DNA of 64,000 nucleotides, from positions 372,001 through 436,000 of the forward strand of contig JAKSGN010000007.1 in NCBI GenBank assembly GCA_024180945.1. Reading direction: 5' to 3'. The notes below the pieces were generated by a model. It saw only the letters and a program-made list of their open reading frames with translations. It searched no databases and was not told the origin of the DNA. How positions within the stretch are numbered: position 1 is the stretch's first letter; every line of letters starts with the position of its first letter. Origin of the DNA: Macrophomina tecta (lineage: Eukaryota > Ascomycota > Dothideomycetes > Botryosphaeriales > Botryosphaeriaceae). Below, piece by piece: positions 9,898-22,895 of the stretch. Both the position numbers and the translations under genes were made by a program.

Positions 9898-12800
9898 AAC
9901 CATGGGCGTTTGGGATGATAATTTGGGGTGATACCAATTTAGAGAAGGGTCTGGTTTTTCGAGATATGGGAGATGCATAGCGGATGGCGCGTGGGTTCCA
10001 TGTTCCAGGGTTCTGGATGCCACAGATCTGTTGCAATGAAGATTTTTCATGGTGAATAGCGTACGATTGAACCCTTTTGCTCAGATTTTGGGCCCTTTAC
10101 CTCGGATATTTGACTTATTCTACCTTTTGGGTTATGTTGATGGTCATCTTCCACTCCATAAGGAGACATTGCCCCACTCACCCGCAAAACGCCCTCCTCT
10201 CCTACTCGAGTAGCCAGATTCGCGCGCCTAGCTATCGTCCTCCACAGCTCACATGCTGCCAAAGCCCTATACGTCGGACGAATCATACATGCCAAAATGA
10301 AGACCTCTACCCTCTCCGCCGCCAGCACTGTCTCGGCCACCTTCTCCGCTCACGCTGCTCTCTGTTCCGAATGTGCTCCGCCCGCTCTCAGTAATTCGGA
10401 TGGCGTCAATATGAACTGCGCAACGCTTATGATGCAGCTTTTCAGTGAACGCAACATAAGAGCAATTGACAGCGCTTTTAACCGCTTAGTTCTTTGATCA
10501 GTGGTCTTACTATCCTCGTTCTTATCGCTAATTTACTATCTAAGAGATGTATAGCCGGCGGTATTCAGAGTTCATAATACAGGGTTCTGGGCTCCATTGG
10601 TTGCTCTATATAAGGTATATACACACTACGTGTAGTCTAAATGACGCCTATCCCAGTGATGCAGCGCTTTTAGCGCTTGAGCTCAAATATCCCGCGGGAG
10701 AGTGCGATTTGATTTTCTTCAGAATTTCAGTCTTTTCTCAGAATTCCTCTTCGTGCGTCCCTTCCCAGCATGCTGGTTGTCTTGCCATATCATTCTGTCC
10801 ACAATATCGAACAACAAAACCTACGGGCCGCTGCGAGCTAGCCAACCCCATGAACTGTTTCCGTCCGCTGACAACAAACCAGACAAGTTACGCCCGGAGC
10901 CATCTACGCCGTTCTTAACTCTAGCATGCAATGCTGCTTACAGAGGCAATCGAGACCAGAAATTTGGAGTTGATCCACCTATGCGGAAGCCTGGGAGTTT
11001 GGACCACTTCAATTATGTCGGGCATTTCCAACCCCCAATGGCTGCTGCGGCGGTGGCCGGAAATCTTGAATAGTATGTTCAAGCCTTTTCATCATCATTC
11101 GTCGCCTACCCCCGATGATATGTCTATGGCCTTATTGCGTTCATTAGAGAAGGAATATGATGCAATTACCAATCTCCCGTCGCAACCGGGCGCTAGTGTA
11201 CAGGGATTTGGTTTCGGAGTTGATGGCGTCATGTGGACCTTTTCCTTCATTTCATCCTTCCCTTCTCCTTTACAACCTTCCTAAGCATTTAGGAGGGTAA
11301 GAAACTAGCATTCCAGCGACTCTCATTTTTTTTTTCTCGTCAGGTGCCCTCACGTGATATAGAGCACACGTCACACTAATATTACACCCATGAGGCTGCG
11401 TCCATCGCTAGATGACAAAGATGCTGGAGCAACACGAAAATGTAGGATGGGACGCAACGAGTGTCTAAGCCTCAAATGTTACATATACATGTCCCGACTC
11501 CGTGAAAGATGCTCATCTTTGTCCATCATTGCACCGAAGCATCAGGGCCATGCGTAGATCCGCTGGGCGCCTCACCCCCCGCCCCGGATCTTCGCCTATC
11601 CGTGCACATCATCAGGTTAGGCCTCCCCCACTTCGACCCACTTCTCTACCGGTCCGACCACTTCAATACACAGCTGCTACTTCCACCACTGCACCACCAG
11701 AAGTGCAATGATCTCTGACGTCTCGCCTCACGGTGAATGGCAAACTATACCATCCTCGGAGTCGAGCGACAGCCACCGATCCATCGATATGTATTGTGCG
11801 GCACATGGGTAGTTGAAGTAGTCGTTTGGACATAGATGCGATTGGCACCCGGTGGCATTTTCATCTGAACAACCGCTTCAACTCCGAATGCCCCTTTCAG
11901 TCCAACAGCAATATCGTTTCGCTTTCACTGTGGTAGCACAGATACTGATCATGCTCAGCCTGTCATACGCTGCTGCGCCTTCTGGCGATGGTAGCACGAT
12001 GATGCAGCTGTCCAAGCAGGATTACGAATACTTTTATATGCGAGTCAGACAACTTGAGGAACCTGCCAGGCTGTCTCGCATCACTACGGTCAGCACGAGC
12101 GTCCGTCGCATCTGCATCGCCTTCTTCCTATAATGAGTACTTAGCACAGCTTCTTTTTTTTACTTCGACTGGATAAAATCGGGCCCTGCAAGCATCGCTC
12201 TTCGAACTGATATTCCTGGTGGGTCTGAGACTATCGCATCACCCATGGGAGTTCTAAAGAGCGAAGCATGCTCATCGTGACTCATATGGAGCGGAACATT
12301 TTGTATCCGTGACTCCTCCGCAACAAAACTTCATAGCGATATACGTTGATTACTGCTTCAACGAAGATTAGGTGGGAGTCTTGTCTGCTAACGCCGTACC
12401 CATTTTTTTTGAAGACGCCGTCGTAAGCCACGTCCCCGTAGCTAGATTCGGAATATGCCTTCTCCGCCGCTTCATAGCGCGGGATGGGCGTTTTTCTTCA
12501 TAAAAAAAAAAAATTGAAAATAAAAAAAATGACCGAATGTCGATAATTTGCCGCCAAAAGGCGGCTGAAGTGGTATCGTGACGCCGGGGTGCGAGCCCAC
12601 CGAGAAGGCCGACGTTTTCTACCGCACGGAATCAATTGCATATCTCACACCCGCCTGCTTGCTGCTAGTTTCCAGAGGGCCTTACCCGCTGCCGAATGCC
12701 CCGGCGAAGCGCTCATCCACAGATCGGCAACGGGCTGTGGAGCGGGGCCATGCCTGGACGACCCAATTCCCGCCCAGCACTCCGCGCTATACAGCCCTGC

Positions 12801-13244
12801 GGGCCCACCGCGGGAACCGCCATCAGCGGAGGCGGGGGTTCTCTCATACAAAACGCCGCAGTATAGGCCAGGATTTCCCCAATTTGTCATGCCGTCAAAC
12901 GGGAAGTCAAACGCTCACGTACTCAGGGCGACGGTTTTTTTTTTTCTTGACTCGGTGCGCCAGCCATCTTCGCAGAAATATGTGTCTCGGGATACGAGCG
13001 TGATAAGAGCTCAGATCCGTGGCGTTCCGGTTAGCGCAGTTTTTGTTCTCTCAGCTGAAACGAGGCAGGCATTAGGCTGAAACGCATAGACGGATGCTAA
13101 GGAGAAGGATGCCTATAGCGTGAACATACGCGAAGTGCTGTATACGTGCACATGACTAGTAGGCCTGGTGCGTATTCTGAGTAGTGCAAACCTCTTAGCT
13201 GGTGGTGCTAAGACTCCTTCTGGACTGGCTCGGGGTTTGCGGTA

Positions 13245-13262
13245 TTTTTTTTTTTTTTTTTT
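13245..13262. repeat. Poly(T) tract, 18 bp
   Basis: Uninterrupted T run in gene-poor DNA, followed directly by GGTGGTGCG. Confidence 0.8.
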
Positions 13263-15367
13263 GGTGGTGCGAGAGTCGTAAGATGCAGTGTGGTGTGGCA
13301 CCGGAAAGGGTAGATAGCGTTCGGTACTCGAGTCAAGAGCAGGAGTCGATATCACGGCATTCGATTCAGGCAACGAGTAGCGGCGACGAGCCTTGCCCCC
13401 GCATTCTTGCTGCACCGTCGCGCGACGGCTCGCGGCACGACCGGCAAGCAGCCGCGGCGGTCCCAAGATATGTCGAGCGCGACCGCAGGCGCTACCTGAG
13501 TAGTGCGGTGACTGCAGGAGGCCCGGGATTCTCCGTTACCGAGAACAGGAAGAACATACACTAATTTGGCTGCGTCGCCAAGGAAGGAGTTCAGCGGGCA
13601 GCGGACAATACTTAACAGCGTAGCTGGACCGTATATCAGAAGGTAGAGAAAGTGACGAGCGTGTGAGAGCGGTGTGTGGCGGAGAGATAACGAGACTGCA
13701 AGAAGGTAAGGATGGGCGGAACTTTGACGCGACTCAAACTCCCCAGCACCGCGCCTTCGTTTACAACATAATCGCACGCCAAGTCCATCAACCGTACGAG
13801 ACTGTGGCTGTGCAGCTTCAAATGCTCTCGTATAAGCCCGAGGCCAGGAGAAGAGACCGAATCGGAGGATTTGGTGGCTCAACGATGGTGAAACCGGGCG
13901 CCTTTGGTATATCTCCGAGAATTGTTCTATTAGAGTCTCACCTTCCATCCATGGCGTCTGTTGGCCCCGCACACTGAAAAGCGATCGCACACGAGGACTA
14001 CCTGCCTCGGATTGCTGCGCGAGTTGCTGTGATTCGCGCGGAGAAGCTTGCTTTTCGCCCTGCTCATCAAGCGCCGGATCGGCTTGGGCAAGGAGTCGTA
14101 AGCGTGTGTGTGGTAGCCATCCAACATTTCAAATGGAAATCTTGCAGTAGAAGCAGAAGCGAGCATGTTTGTGCGAGAAGCGGGAAGGATTGGTGGAGAG
14201 ATAAGGCCGGTTTGCCGCAATGTCACTGTTTTGACGCGCATAATGTTCTTGTCTCCAGCACGCGACAGCCACTCACGCAATGCAGTTGGGTTCGAAAAGA
14301 GGCGTGATTGGCCACAAGAGATCTCTTGACTTCGCAAGCACAACGCAGGCAAAAGTCAATATGTACAAGGCTGACCTCGACCGACTGAGCCTTGCAGGAC
14401 GGTATGCACTGGCGACGGCATTTGAGAATGTGGGAAGCTAGCCGGCTGCGCAAGGCCGTCGCCCCGAAACCACTGTCGTCTTGAGGGGCGGGCCGAGAAG
14501 CCATAACGAGCAAGACGTGCGGAATTTGCGATGGATGGTAGCGACATGCAAGACTAGTAAAGGAGGGACATGGCCGCGTGCAGTAGTACAGAGGACGCGC
14601 CTTTTGGCGGCCTTGCGGCTCTGTGCATCGGTGGCTGAAGCGCGCCGCTGCGCAAGGCGAACCCCACCCGCCTGTCATATTTCTTTTTTTTTTCTTTTTC
14701 CCATCTCTCTAGTGCCTCGGTCCAACACTCTGCTCGGGTGGCTGTGGCGGACGGGCGTGTGTCTCTTTCTACGCTGGTAGGGCGGGATAGCGTCAGCATC
14801 CCTGCTTCGGATCACGAACCGTTTGGGGAGAAGCAAAAGAGGCGGATGGGGAGAGAACCGCCCCTCCTGCATCTGCCTGAGATGTTCACGGGAAGCGGCT
14901 GGGCGGGCACTGTCATTGCGGCAGCCGTACCCTATTGACGATATTGCTTTTCTCCAGGCGGGGCAAGCGCGAAAGGGCCAGGAAGTCGACAACGAAACAA
15001 GGCATGCGCCGCAAGGGAACAACTGCCTGAAAGAGAGGCCATGGCGCTAATTCTTCCCCCTTTTAACGAACACGAACTCAAAACTCTACTGGACAGAGCC
15101 GATCCTAGCTCGACCGGCAAAATTTGACTTTTGGCGACCGTCTATTGTTGTGTTGCGTGCCCCAGCCCGAGGCGATCGAGAGCTCTGGATTCCTCCTCTG
15201 CGCTCTTCTATCTGCGACAATGAGTCCCGCGCCCCCCCCACCCAGCCACATCTCCGCGGAACTCCGGCGCGAGCGGCCCGCTCTCTATGCCACCCAAGCA
15301 TTCCAATGACACCGACGACATCAAAGCAGTAAGGGTCTGTGTGTGACCTCATGTGGAATGAGGTGCG

Positions 15368-15386
15368 AAAAAAAAAAAAAAAAAAA
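15368..15386. repeat. Poly(A) tract, 19 bp
   Basis: Uninterrupted A run, about 430 bp downstream of the rhodopsin-domain gene's 3' end. Confidence 0.8.
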
Positions 15387-15812
15387 GGAAACCAAGCCAA
15401 CATATGCTTTTCACATAGCATTCGTAGTGGTAAGCATATATAGACGCGGCTTGCTATGAAGCTTTCATGATGGGTGCTTGCGGCAGCGAGCGTAACGCGG
15501 GAAGTATGCTGGTTGTCTAAGCATGTTCATTAACCTTCCCGCTGAGTTTGGCGAGTGACGTGTAGCTTGATTAGACTGTGCTCGTACACGCTACGGCGTC
15601 TCAAATCTGCAACGGGGGGACTTCGTTCTTGTCTTGGTGCATGCCAACCGATAAGAAATGATGCTTTTATGATAATTATGTCTGCAGGTGCCGAGCGCAC
15701 TCTGTGTCCTAAGGAATACAGCCAATATCTACAGGGGGTATAAGCGAAGCCGTCTATAAGTCGTTAGTAGAATACATGCATGAGATAATCCAAACGCCAT
15801 CAGCCGCAACAT

Positions 15813-17222
15813 CTAGGTCCTAGACCCGTCCGAGTCGACGAAGAAGCCCCTCTCGCTGTGCGTCAGGCTGTGGGACCTTGAGTGATCGTCCAGAGGAGGC
15901 GATGTGGGTGCCTCATCTGACCGTGTCCTCTGCTGGGTGACCACGGTCACGACCTTGATACCGTCTTCGCTTCGCCTTGACCTGTCCGAGTCGTCGGTCA
16001 CAATGGCCCCCTTCTCGATATTGGTCCTGACCGCTCCGATTGTGCCATCCCGCCGAGTCATTTCCAAACGGACTGTCCCTTCGCTCCTCTCTGGATCGTG
16101 TGCGCTTTGGGCACTTGGAAGGACGTGGTGGCTCTTGCTCTGGCCATAGCAAGAAAGCCCGGTTCGGCTGCGGTGACGCGAGGTAGATCGGGTGGAAGCG
16201 AGCAGACGCGGGAAGATGCGGTTGAGCACGGCCTTGAAGGTAGGAAGCGAAGCACAGATGATGGCGGTGTTGATCTCGACGGCCGACCAAAGAGCAGCAC
16301 CGACATTGTCATAGGTGATGTCGTGGGAGTAGGACACATTGTAAATGGACTGGAGGCGCAGCATGGACGTGACCGAGGCACTACACGCATTGTCAGTGAC
16401 GGGTTGGCCGAAGAAGACGTGCGACATACAATGTTCCAAGCGCAAAAATGCCCATCAGAGCAATCTTCTGCCTCCGCGGGAGATTGAGACTGTTGATGAC
16501 CGGCATCGGAAGGACTACAATGACGAGATCGAAGGCGATGTTGACGGAAGCGTGGGAGAACCACATGGCACCAAAGTCGACGCAGTGACCGCCCTCGATG
16601 GATTTGTCCCAGAAGTAGGGGATGGGGGTGCAATCGAACACACTGATGATGACCGTTTCGAGCGTGAACATTGTGTTGAGGACCAGGACTATGCGGCAAG
16701 CCGTCTGCATCTTTTTGGTTGCAAAGATTCGGATGTATTGAAGCAGGATGGAGATCTTCACAAGGCCGACAGCGCCGTTGTAGAATATGACGCTCACATA
16801 GAGATACTAAGAGGGAGCTTAGCGGGAGCTTGACGTGAGAAGGCCCGACTTGACGCACCTTTGACAGATCCATTTGCTCCCATGCAGGCACTTCCCAGAC
16901 GTGCTTTCCGAGCCCATGATGCACCTCTACAGAAATTAGTTGATGATAGGGCAACGGAGAGGGCAATGACAGCAGACGTACGCAAGATCATCATTGAGGA
17001 CATGACAATTGTGAAGGCCTGGCAAAGGAGTCAATTGCTTGGGCCCAATGAGTGGCGGAAATCACACAGTACCATCGCGGCGATGATGAACCAGTCATCT
17101 GGGCCAAAGTTACTGACTACGCAGGTCCGAATGGCCAGGCGGGAGGTGAGGATGGCGAAGGCCAGGACCGTCATGGTAATGACGGTGGCGGCGAAGCGGG
17201 CGCCAGTAGCGGAGGGAGCCAT
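15813..17222 (-). CDS. Fungal rhodopsin-domain integral membrane protein (seven-helix, Pth11-related type)
   Basis: Plasma-membrane protein of the large fungal family often annotated as rhodopsin-like or Pth11-type; ligand and signalling partner are unknown. Five exons: 17222..17073, 17018..16982, 16926..16859, 16806..16430 and 16380..15813, giving 399 residues. The four introns (54, 55, 52 and 49 bp) have GTACTG, GTACGT, GTGCGT and GTATGT donors and AG acceptors; the 37-nt second exon is needed to keep frame. Landmarks: a first helix at 10-32, FGPDDWFII (39-47) before helix 2, VHHGLGKHVWEVP after helix 2 (the GLGKH turn is characteristic), FWDKSIEGGHCVDF extracellular loop with the conserved Cys, then LNLPRRQKIALMGIFALG and DNVGAALWSAVEIN preceding helix 7. 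The cytoplasmic tail is rich in Arg, Ser and Thr. No CFEM domain is present at the N-terminus. Confidence 0.93.
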
Positions 17223-20200
17223 GGCGGGCTACAGTGGAGACGCCGTTTGGAGAGACAGTAGTGTGTGTTGCTGGATGGAGAGGTGCCGAGGGGAGCAAAG
17301 AGAGCTAAGAGAAGGGCGGCGGGGGCCATTATCAACAGTTTCGCGGAATGAGCAGTAAAGCTTAAGCGGCGTTGATCCTCACGGGGGCTCCAATGCTGTG
17401 GAGAGGGCCTAGAGGACAGGGCCACATCTCGACCTTGCCCATTGGGGAACAGGGCGAGGGCGGTGGTTGTAAGCGACCCCGGGTTCCTGCGCTCGCGCGG
17501 GACCAGGGATGTGGACTCGGGCGTCACGGCTCGGGCTTGGAGGCTGTTTCGCGTTAAGAGACGGGCACGAGAGTCCCTGGATTCCCACTATCGTCGGGTG
17601 TCAGATTGTGCTCGGCATAATCCAGTCCCACGACCCACGTGGATCGGCATCGATAGTCGGTGGCTGATCGCACGCATAAGGACGAACACTGCTGTGTTGG
17701 GCATAAGGACGGCCGGGCTGCTGCTGGATTGCGCAGGCGACCAGGCTGCTGGGGCCCGCGGGCGCGAGGTCGCCCCAGACGAAGTGACCTTGCGCGCGGC
17801 CAGCGGCAGGTCCGGGCGGGCGAGGTCAGGATTGAGGGGTCGCGAAGGGCAGAGGGATTCGTGCCTGAGCGTCCGGCGGCGGTGACAGGCTGGGAGGATG
17901 AGACGGCGGGCTGAGGCGCGGGCGAGTCACGGACCCGGGCGAACGGTATCGCGGGACGGAACGGTGCAAGTCCGGATAGCAATCAACGAAGCAATTTGTG
18001 GTGGGCGAGGTCGAGAAGCGGCAGCCGGTGTCGGAGAGCTGAGGGCGCAGTGGTTCGGGGGGCCGGGGCAGGCAGGCCTCCGGCCGCCCTCTCATCGCCC
18101 TCACTGTCGCCCTCGTCTCTGCCGATGCTGCCCCCCCAGATCCGCCGCCCGCCTCATGATGGCCGCTGAGGATGGCACGGTTTCGAAGTCCCGGTTGGGC
18201 TCGCGTGTCGCGTGAGTCCGGGCGCGGTGGCCTCTGCGTCAGTGTCAATGGTGAGCTTAAACTGAACCCGGAGATTTGCATTCCGCCTCTACTCCGCCCG
18301 CAGCTGCGTCAGCCTGACTCTTGCTTGCCACTCCACCTGCCTGCCGCTCAAGGCTCTGGCGCCACCCTTTTCTTCTCCCCTCTCTGCGCCCCTCCTGCGC
18401 CGCGCTATATCTCAGTGCGCCCCACCCGTTCGCACTGCATTTCTGCTCGCTGATCGGCTTCGCCCCGGCACGATCGAGAGGCCGCGTCCGCTTCTCCCCA
18501 ACCATTGCATACCGTCACTTCCCCACGCCTGTGCGCTTCCGGTGATGGGACATGGTCATGTTCTTCCGCTGCACTCGATAGTGCGCCTTCTGATTTCCAG
18601 CTGTTGAGTCGCCAGGCCAATGGGATATCTTTCGGGGCAGCCATGGCGGCCAACGCCTCAGCACATGCAGCGCGACGACGCCGCCTTTCCTCCTGCGCCT
18701 GCCGATCTCCGGTCCCCACAAATACGCCATCCTTCAGCAAGCCCTCCGGCCTTCCGAAGTGCAGCCCTAAGCTTTCACAGCTGCCCTGTACGGACCCAAA
18801 AGATGTGCACTCGGCCGATCATGTACACCGCTGTGACACTTGCCGTCTTCGGCACAGATTACTATCGATGGCCTCTGCGTCCCTCATGAAAACTTTGTTC
18901 CTCCATCGACATCCCCTATCATGCGCATTAATCACACTGCTGCATCGAGTCGATCGAATCGTTTCGGAACAACTAACGCCCTGCTACTAAGACGTTGCTA
19001 TTGCACCCAGCAACAGCCCGAGCTTCTGCGACCGAAGTCCGCCGCGCCGGTGTCGTGCGTGGGAATCGACAGGTGGGGTCTTGCCCACTGTGTGCACGCA
19101 AAAGACGCACGTCAGTGTTTCACTCCCGTCCGTGTCACGCTACCATCAGGATCTTCGGGGCAATCCTTCCGAAGAGGGTGAAGAATGTGCAGCCACTGCC
19201 CTACTCCTCCAGTTGTAATCCGCAGAGCCCCTTCACCAGTCCTCGCTCGCGACTTTTCTGCTGCGAGAGTAGCTGGGCGTGCATGCAGGGCCGGGCCTCA
19301 TTACAGTACGTTGCTCCTATGAGCATTGCTTGTCTGAGCTGCCCACCCACGACGTCAGGAGTATCTCCTTCAGCGCCACGCGTCAACAATCCTTTCAGCA
19401 CTCACGCGTCACGAATGACAGTCGATACTGCTGTGTCGCTGCGTTTATTGGGTCGGCGTCGCCGTGGTACGATGCGTTACTCCCCAATGCGTTTCGGAGG
19501 CGCCGCGTCGTGCTTGGCAGGTCGGCCAATCACGACGGTCAGTGGCAACAATGCTTGGTGGCGTGGAAACAGTCATCAAAGACACGAATCCCCCTACTTA
19601 CTGCCTGGACTCGCTAAAGAGAACATATGCGGCCACGGAATCTGTTACGTGAGTACAACGCGGGCGTGGCGCATTTAGCCGTATAGCTCGGCGAGTCGGC
19701 TACGATTCCATCAATCAGAGAGGCTGAAAAGTGCGCTGTTTCGACCTAGTATCCGCCTTACCATTGGGCTGGCGAGCCCCATTGCAATATATTCTGAACA
19801 AGGTAGCTCCATCGTCCGTGCCCCCTGCTTTTCACAGGCGCTCCCCCACCAACCATTCCAAGCAGGCGAAGGATTCTTCAATGAATTGGCCTCACGGATC
19901 TAATCCAGCTTCGGTCCGGCTACCGTTCCCGCGGCCGACACCCAACGACAAATCGCACGGCCCGAAAATGATATAGGCAGGGGGCAACTTAACGCCTTTG
20001 CCTGAACCGGTAACTTACCTGCTAGTTCCCCCCGCCAGACTTCTACCGGCCCGTCGGCAGCGACCAACCCAAATTGCAGCACGCTGTTGTGCTCGTCCAT
20101 TTCTACATATCTCATAATCGACGAGTGCGAGATACTCTTTTTCCCAGACGATCGTCCGCTCCACGATCGATTTTCTTACAATCTGTGCTGTCGGCTCTCA

Positions 20201-21457
20201 TCCGGCGGATCACCGTCGCTGCAAGCAAGCGGTGATCTACAGCCTCTTGAATTTATGTGCCTGGTGTTATCTGTAGGGTTCTAGCGCTTCGTGAGGTTGG
20301 TATCAAATATACAAGTATCAAAAGGTAACTCCAAGCTCACGCGGGCGATTTACGCAGCTTTCCGGACCATCTTATTCTAGATTTATTGATTTTATTCACG
20401 ATTGGACAAGTGCTTCAACCCCCCAATATTATGTCAGGCTGCAGAGCCTTTGGTATCGCTCGTTTACACATTAGATGGTTATGAATTGGCTTTAGATGCT
20501 TCTTCTCCGCACACCATCACAACAGTAGGTGTTTCTTTGTCTTTCATACTGTCCAATACTACCCGACACGCGCACAAAATCTGCATCCTTTCCCCGTGCG
20601 GAAATTATTGCCCTGGGTTGCTTCACCATCACGCCCCCGATGCGCCAATCATCTACATGGATTCGATGCACGCCATAGTAGCTTGTGCGGCTCCCGGCTG
20701 CGCTACGCACGTTCCTCGGTCTGCATCACACACGCTTGCTCCCAACTATCGAATCACTCCTGCACGCTAAATGCACCCCACCATTTGGGTCTCTTCATGT
20801 GGCAAGATGCGTTGGATTGATATCTGGTGCAACCCGGGCAACCTCGTCTTGGACTGCGCCCCACTCTTGCATAGCCTTCCCTTTTCTGGCACCTACTATT
20901 GCGCGCTCGTTGATGCCTCAGAGATGCCTGACGTCCCGCTTAAATATCCGTCCAGCCGCAGACCTACTAGTGAGTCCTCATACCTATCCTTCCCCTGTAG
21001 CCTCTGGGGCGCGCGCAGCCTTGGTCGGCTGCTTGTATCCCCTTGCCAGCCGCGACGCGCTTACCCGGCGCATCACACTGCATTTGCTAACACAAACTTA
21101 CACAGTACCCGCCACTCATACCTCCAAATTTCCCACCACCCCGTCATTTCTGGCAGTCAGGAGAGAAAAGGGGATCGCTTCCTGAAACTGCGCCGGACTA
21201 AGCCGTTCGCTTCCTCTTTTCTCCTCCTCGAGCCCCTCCAGCCGAGCTACGCGACCAGCTCTTCAACTTGAGGCCGGCCAAGAACGGCTCGGCTGAAGGT
21301 AACCGGATCTGACCAGCTCGCCCCGCCCGTGAAGCGGGCCACAGCGGTTCATTGTGTCTCAGATGCGCATCGACAGGCGGGGCCGGCGTGGCTGTGCTTG
21401 GCTGGCTGGATAGATGATGGAGAGGTAGGAGTGGTGCCGAGATTGATGGGAAATGTC

Positions 21458-21477
21458 TTTTTTTTTTTTTTTTTTTT
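21458..21477. repeat. Poly(T) tract, 20 bp
   Basis: Uninterrupted T run; a second one of 22 bp begins about 200 bp downstream. Confidence 0.8.
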
Positions 21478-21680
21478 ACTCAAGCCTTCGGGGTAAGCAA
21501 AATTGGTTAGAGATAGCAATAGAAGCGTAGAGACATAGAAAGCTTGAGAATTCAATTTGATGGAGCAATGCTGCTTTTGCTGAATGCCGCACTCCCATTA
21601 ATTTATTCCTTTTTTCATTCCATCCTTATCTACTACCCAAAAGGTGCAGGTGACTAGAGTGTTGAGGCCTTGAATTACCC

Positions 21681-21702
21681 TTTTTTTTTTTTTTTTTTTT
21701 TT
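21681..21702. repeat. Poly(T) tract, 22 bp
   Basis: Uninterrupted T run, 128 bp beyond the 3' end of the first coiled-coil paralogue. Confidence 0.8.
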
Positions 21703-21829
21703 GGTGAACAGCAATATCCATAGATCTCGTCACGCTGGTGCGATTAGAGAGCCCGCACCAGACGCGCTGTCAGACTCCTTGTCCGAGCCCTGGGCATACC
21801 AGAATTTTCGGCCACTTCAGTAGCAATTA

Positions 21830-22895
21830 TCAAGTGGCCATCGCCAACTCCATTCCCTTCTTCCCGCATCCGTTGCAGACGTCTGTAGCACCCAAGATAC
21901 CTAGACGGTGCGCGTCGCACGGCTCGTTGAAACCATGCGTAGTCCTCAGGAACGACTGGTACAGGGAAGTTAGACTATGGGGGTCGATAGTATGGCCATT
22001 AGCATCCTGACGCTCGTATCCGAATAAGGGTTTATTGTAATGCGTGCGATACTCCTCGATGGTCAGTGGCCTATCCACCAAGGACCGCGCCATGTTGGGT
22101 CCACCATAGCGACTCCGCAGGAACCCCTGGTGGTAGAAGTGGTTCCAGCCGTACGCCTGTGGAAAACTTTTCCTAGTGGGATAGGAGGCATATTCTGCGA
22201 AGTAGTCGACGCTGCCAACACCCCAATGTGCGCGCAGAACTCGGAGGTTGCTCTGAGCCCGGGGTTCCTTCCTCAGGGTTCCTCCCAACTCCTCGAGCAT
22301 CCGCTCGGTCATAAACGGCTCGAAGTAGTTCAGGACAGTCTGGACCAGGGGGAGGTCAATGAGTTTGCCCAGGATTCTCCACGCTCCCCTCTCGGTCCAC
22401 TGGCCCCTCGTGATGGAGAACTGGGTCCGAGGCTGGATTAGAGCATCTTCTCTCTCGTCGCCGTCTGCGCCCTCTGCCGCTCCAGCCAGATCCACCTCTT
22501 CGCGTACGTCGGGGTTGCCACGGCGTGGTGCAGGATTATCCTGGCTCACCGTCGACCGCACATTCTTGAGCTCACCCTGCAGTTCATCCAGCCGCTGCCT
22601 CTTGATTTTCCTCGCTGCCTCCACCTCCGCGACCCTCTTTAGGACGTTGATCTCACGCTCAATGAGTCCAATCTTCCTCCCGAACTGCTCGTCCTCGTTC
22701 TCCGCTCGCTTTGCCCGCTGCTCTGCCGCCTCGATCCTTCGGAGCTGCGCAGCAGATTCCATGTCCATTGACGTTCTTTTGTCCGTATTAGCGCGTGTGT
22801 TCTTCAGACTCACTCACCACTTACTGCTCGGTAGCGTCGGCCGCTTCACCTCGCGATTCTGCGTCCAGAGCGCGGTTTGCTCGCTGGTCAGGCAT
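21830..22895 (-). CDS. Unfamiliar coiled-coil protein with C-terminal putative zinc motif (copy 1, intact)
   Basis: I do not recognise the family. Two exons, 22895..22825 and 22775..21830, give 338 residues; the 49-bp phase-2 intron has a GTAAGT donor, a CTAATAC branch site and an AAAAG acceptor. Residues about 25-105 are heptad-rich and highly charged (AAQLRRIEAAEQRAKRAENE), predicted coiled coil. An acidic linker follows, then a globular part with VQTVLNYFEPFMTERMLEEL, LRVLRAHWG, WNHFYHQGFL, KPLFGYERQDANG and LYQSFLRTTHGF. The end carries PCDAHRLG and DVCNGCG, together C-x2-H-x10-C-x2-C, which could bind zinc. No signal peptide or membrane helix. A broken paralogue lies 0.9 kb away in the same orientation with the same exon structure, which supports this gene model. 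Function is unknown; a nuclear or scaffold role would be a guess. Confidence 0.75.

Larger units (their letters stand above)
9900..15812. other. Gene-poor region, about 5.9 kb
   Basis: Only short, unrelated open frames on both strands. A 66-residue frame at 10297-10497 starts with a weak signal-like segment but has no other support. Homopolymer runs occur at 12502-12513 (A), 13245-13262 (T), 14684-14693 (T) and 15368-15386 (A). No transposon ends, tRNA or recognisable domain seen. A rapidly evolving or multi-exon gene cannot be excluded. Confidence 0.5.
17223..21829. other. Region without a convincing gene, about 4.6 kb
   Basis: 17.3-18.3 kb is GC-rich and probably includes the promoter of the rhodopsin-domain gene. 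From 18.5 to 21.3 kb several frames of 60-230 codons overlap on the plus strand, but none shows domains, consistent composition or credible splice continuity. Poly(T) tracts lie at 21458-21477 and 21681-21702. I see no transposon ends. Confidence 0.5.

Noticed and set aside
13352..13990. 212-codon minus-strand frame in gene-poor DNA
   Set aside because: Arg- and Cys-rich, no domains, overlaps equally open frames on the other strand, and no splice partners.
18505..19678. Overlapping plus-strand frames of up to 227 codons
   Set aside because: Composition shifts with frame, no signal peptide or family motif, and no credible introns link them.
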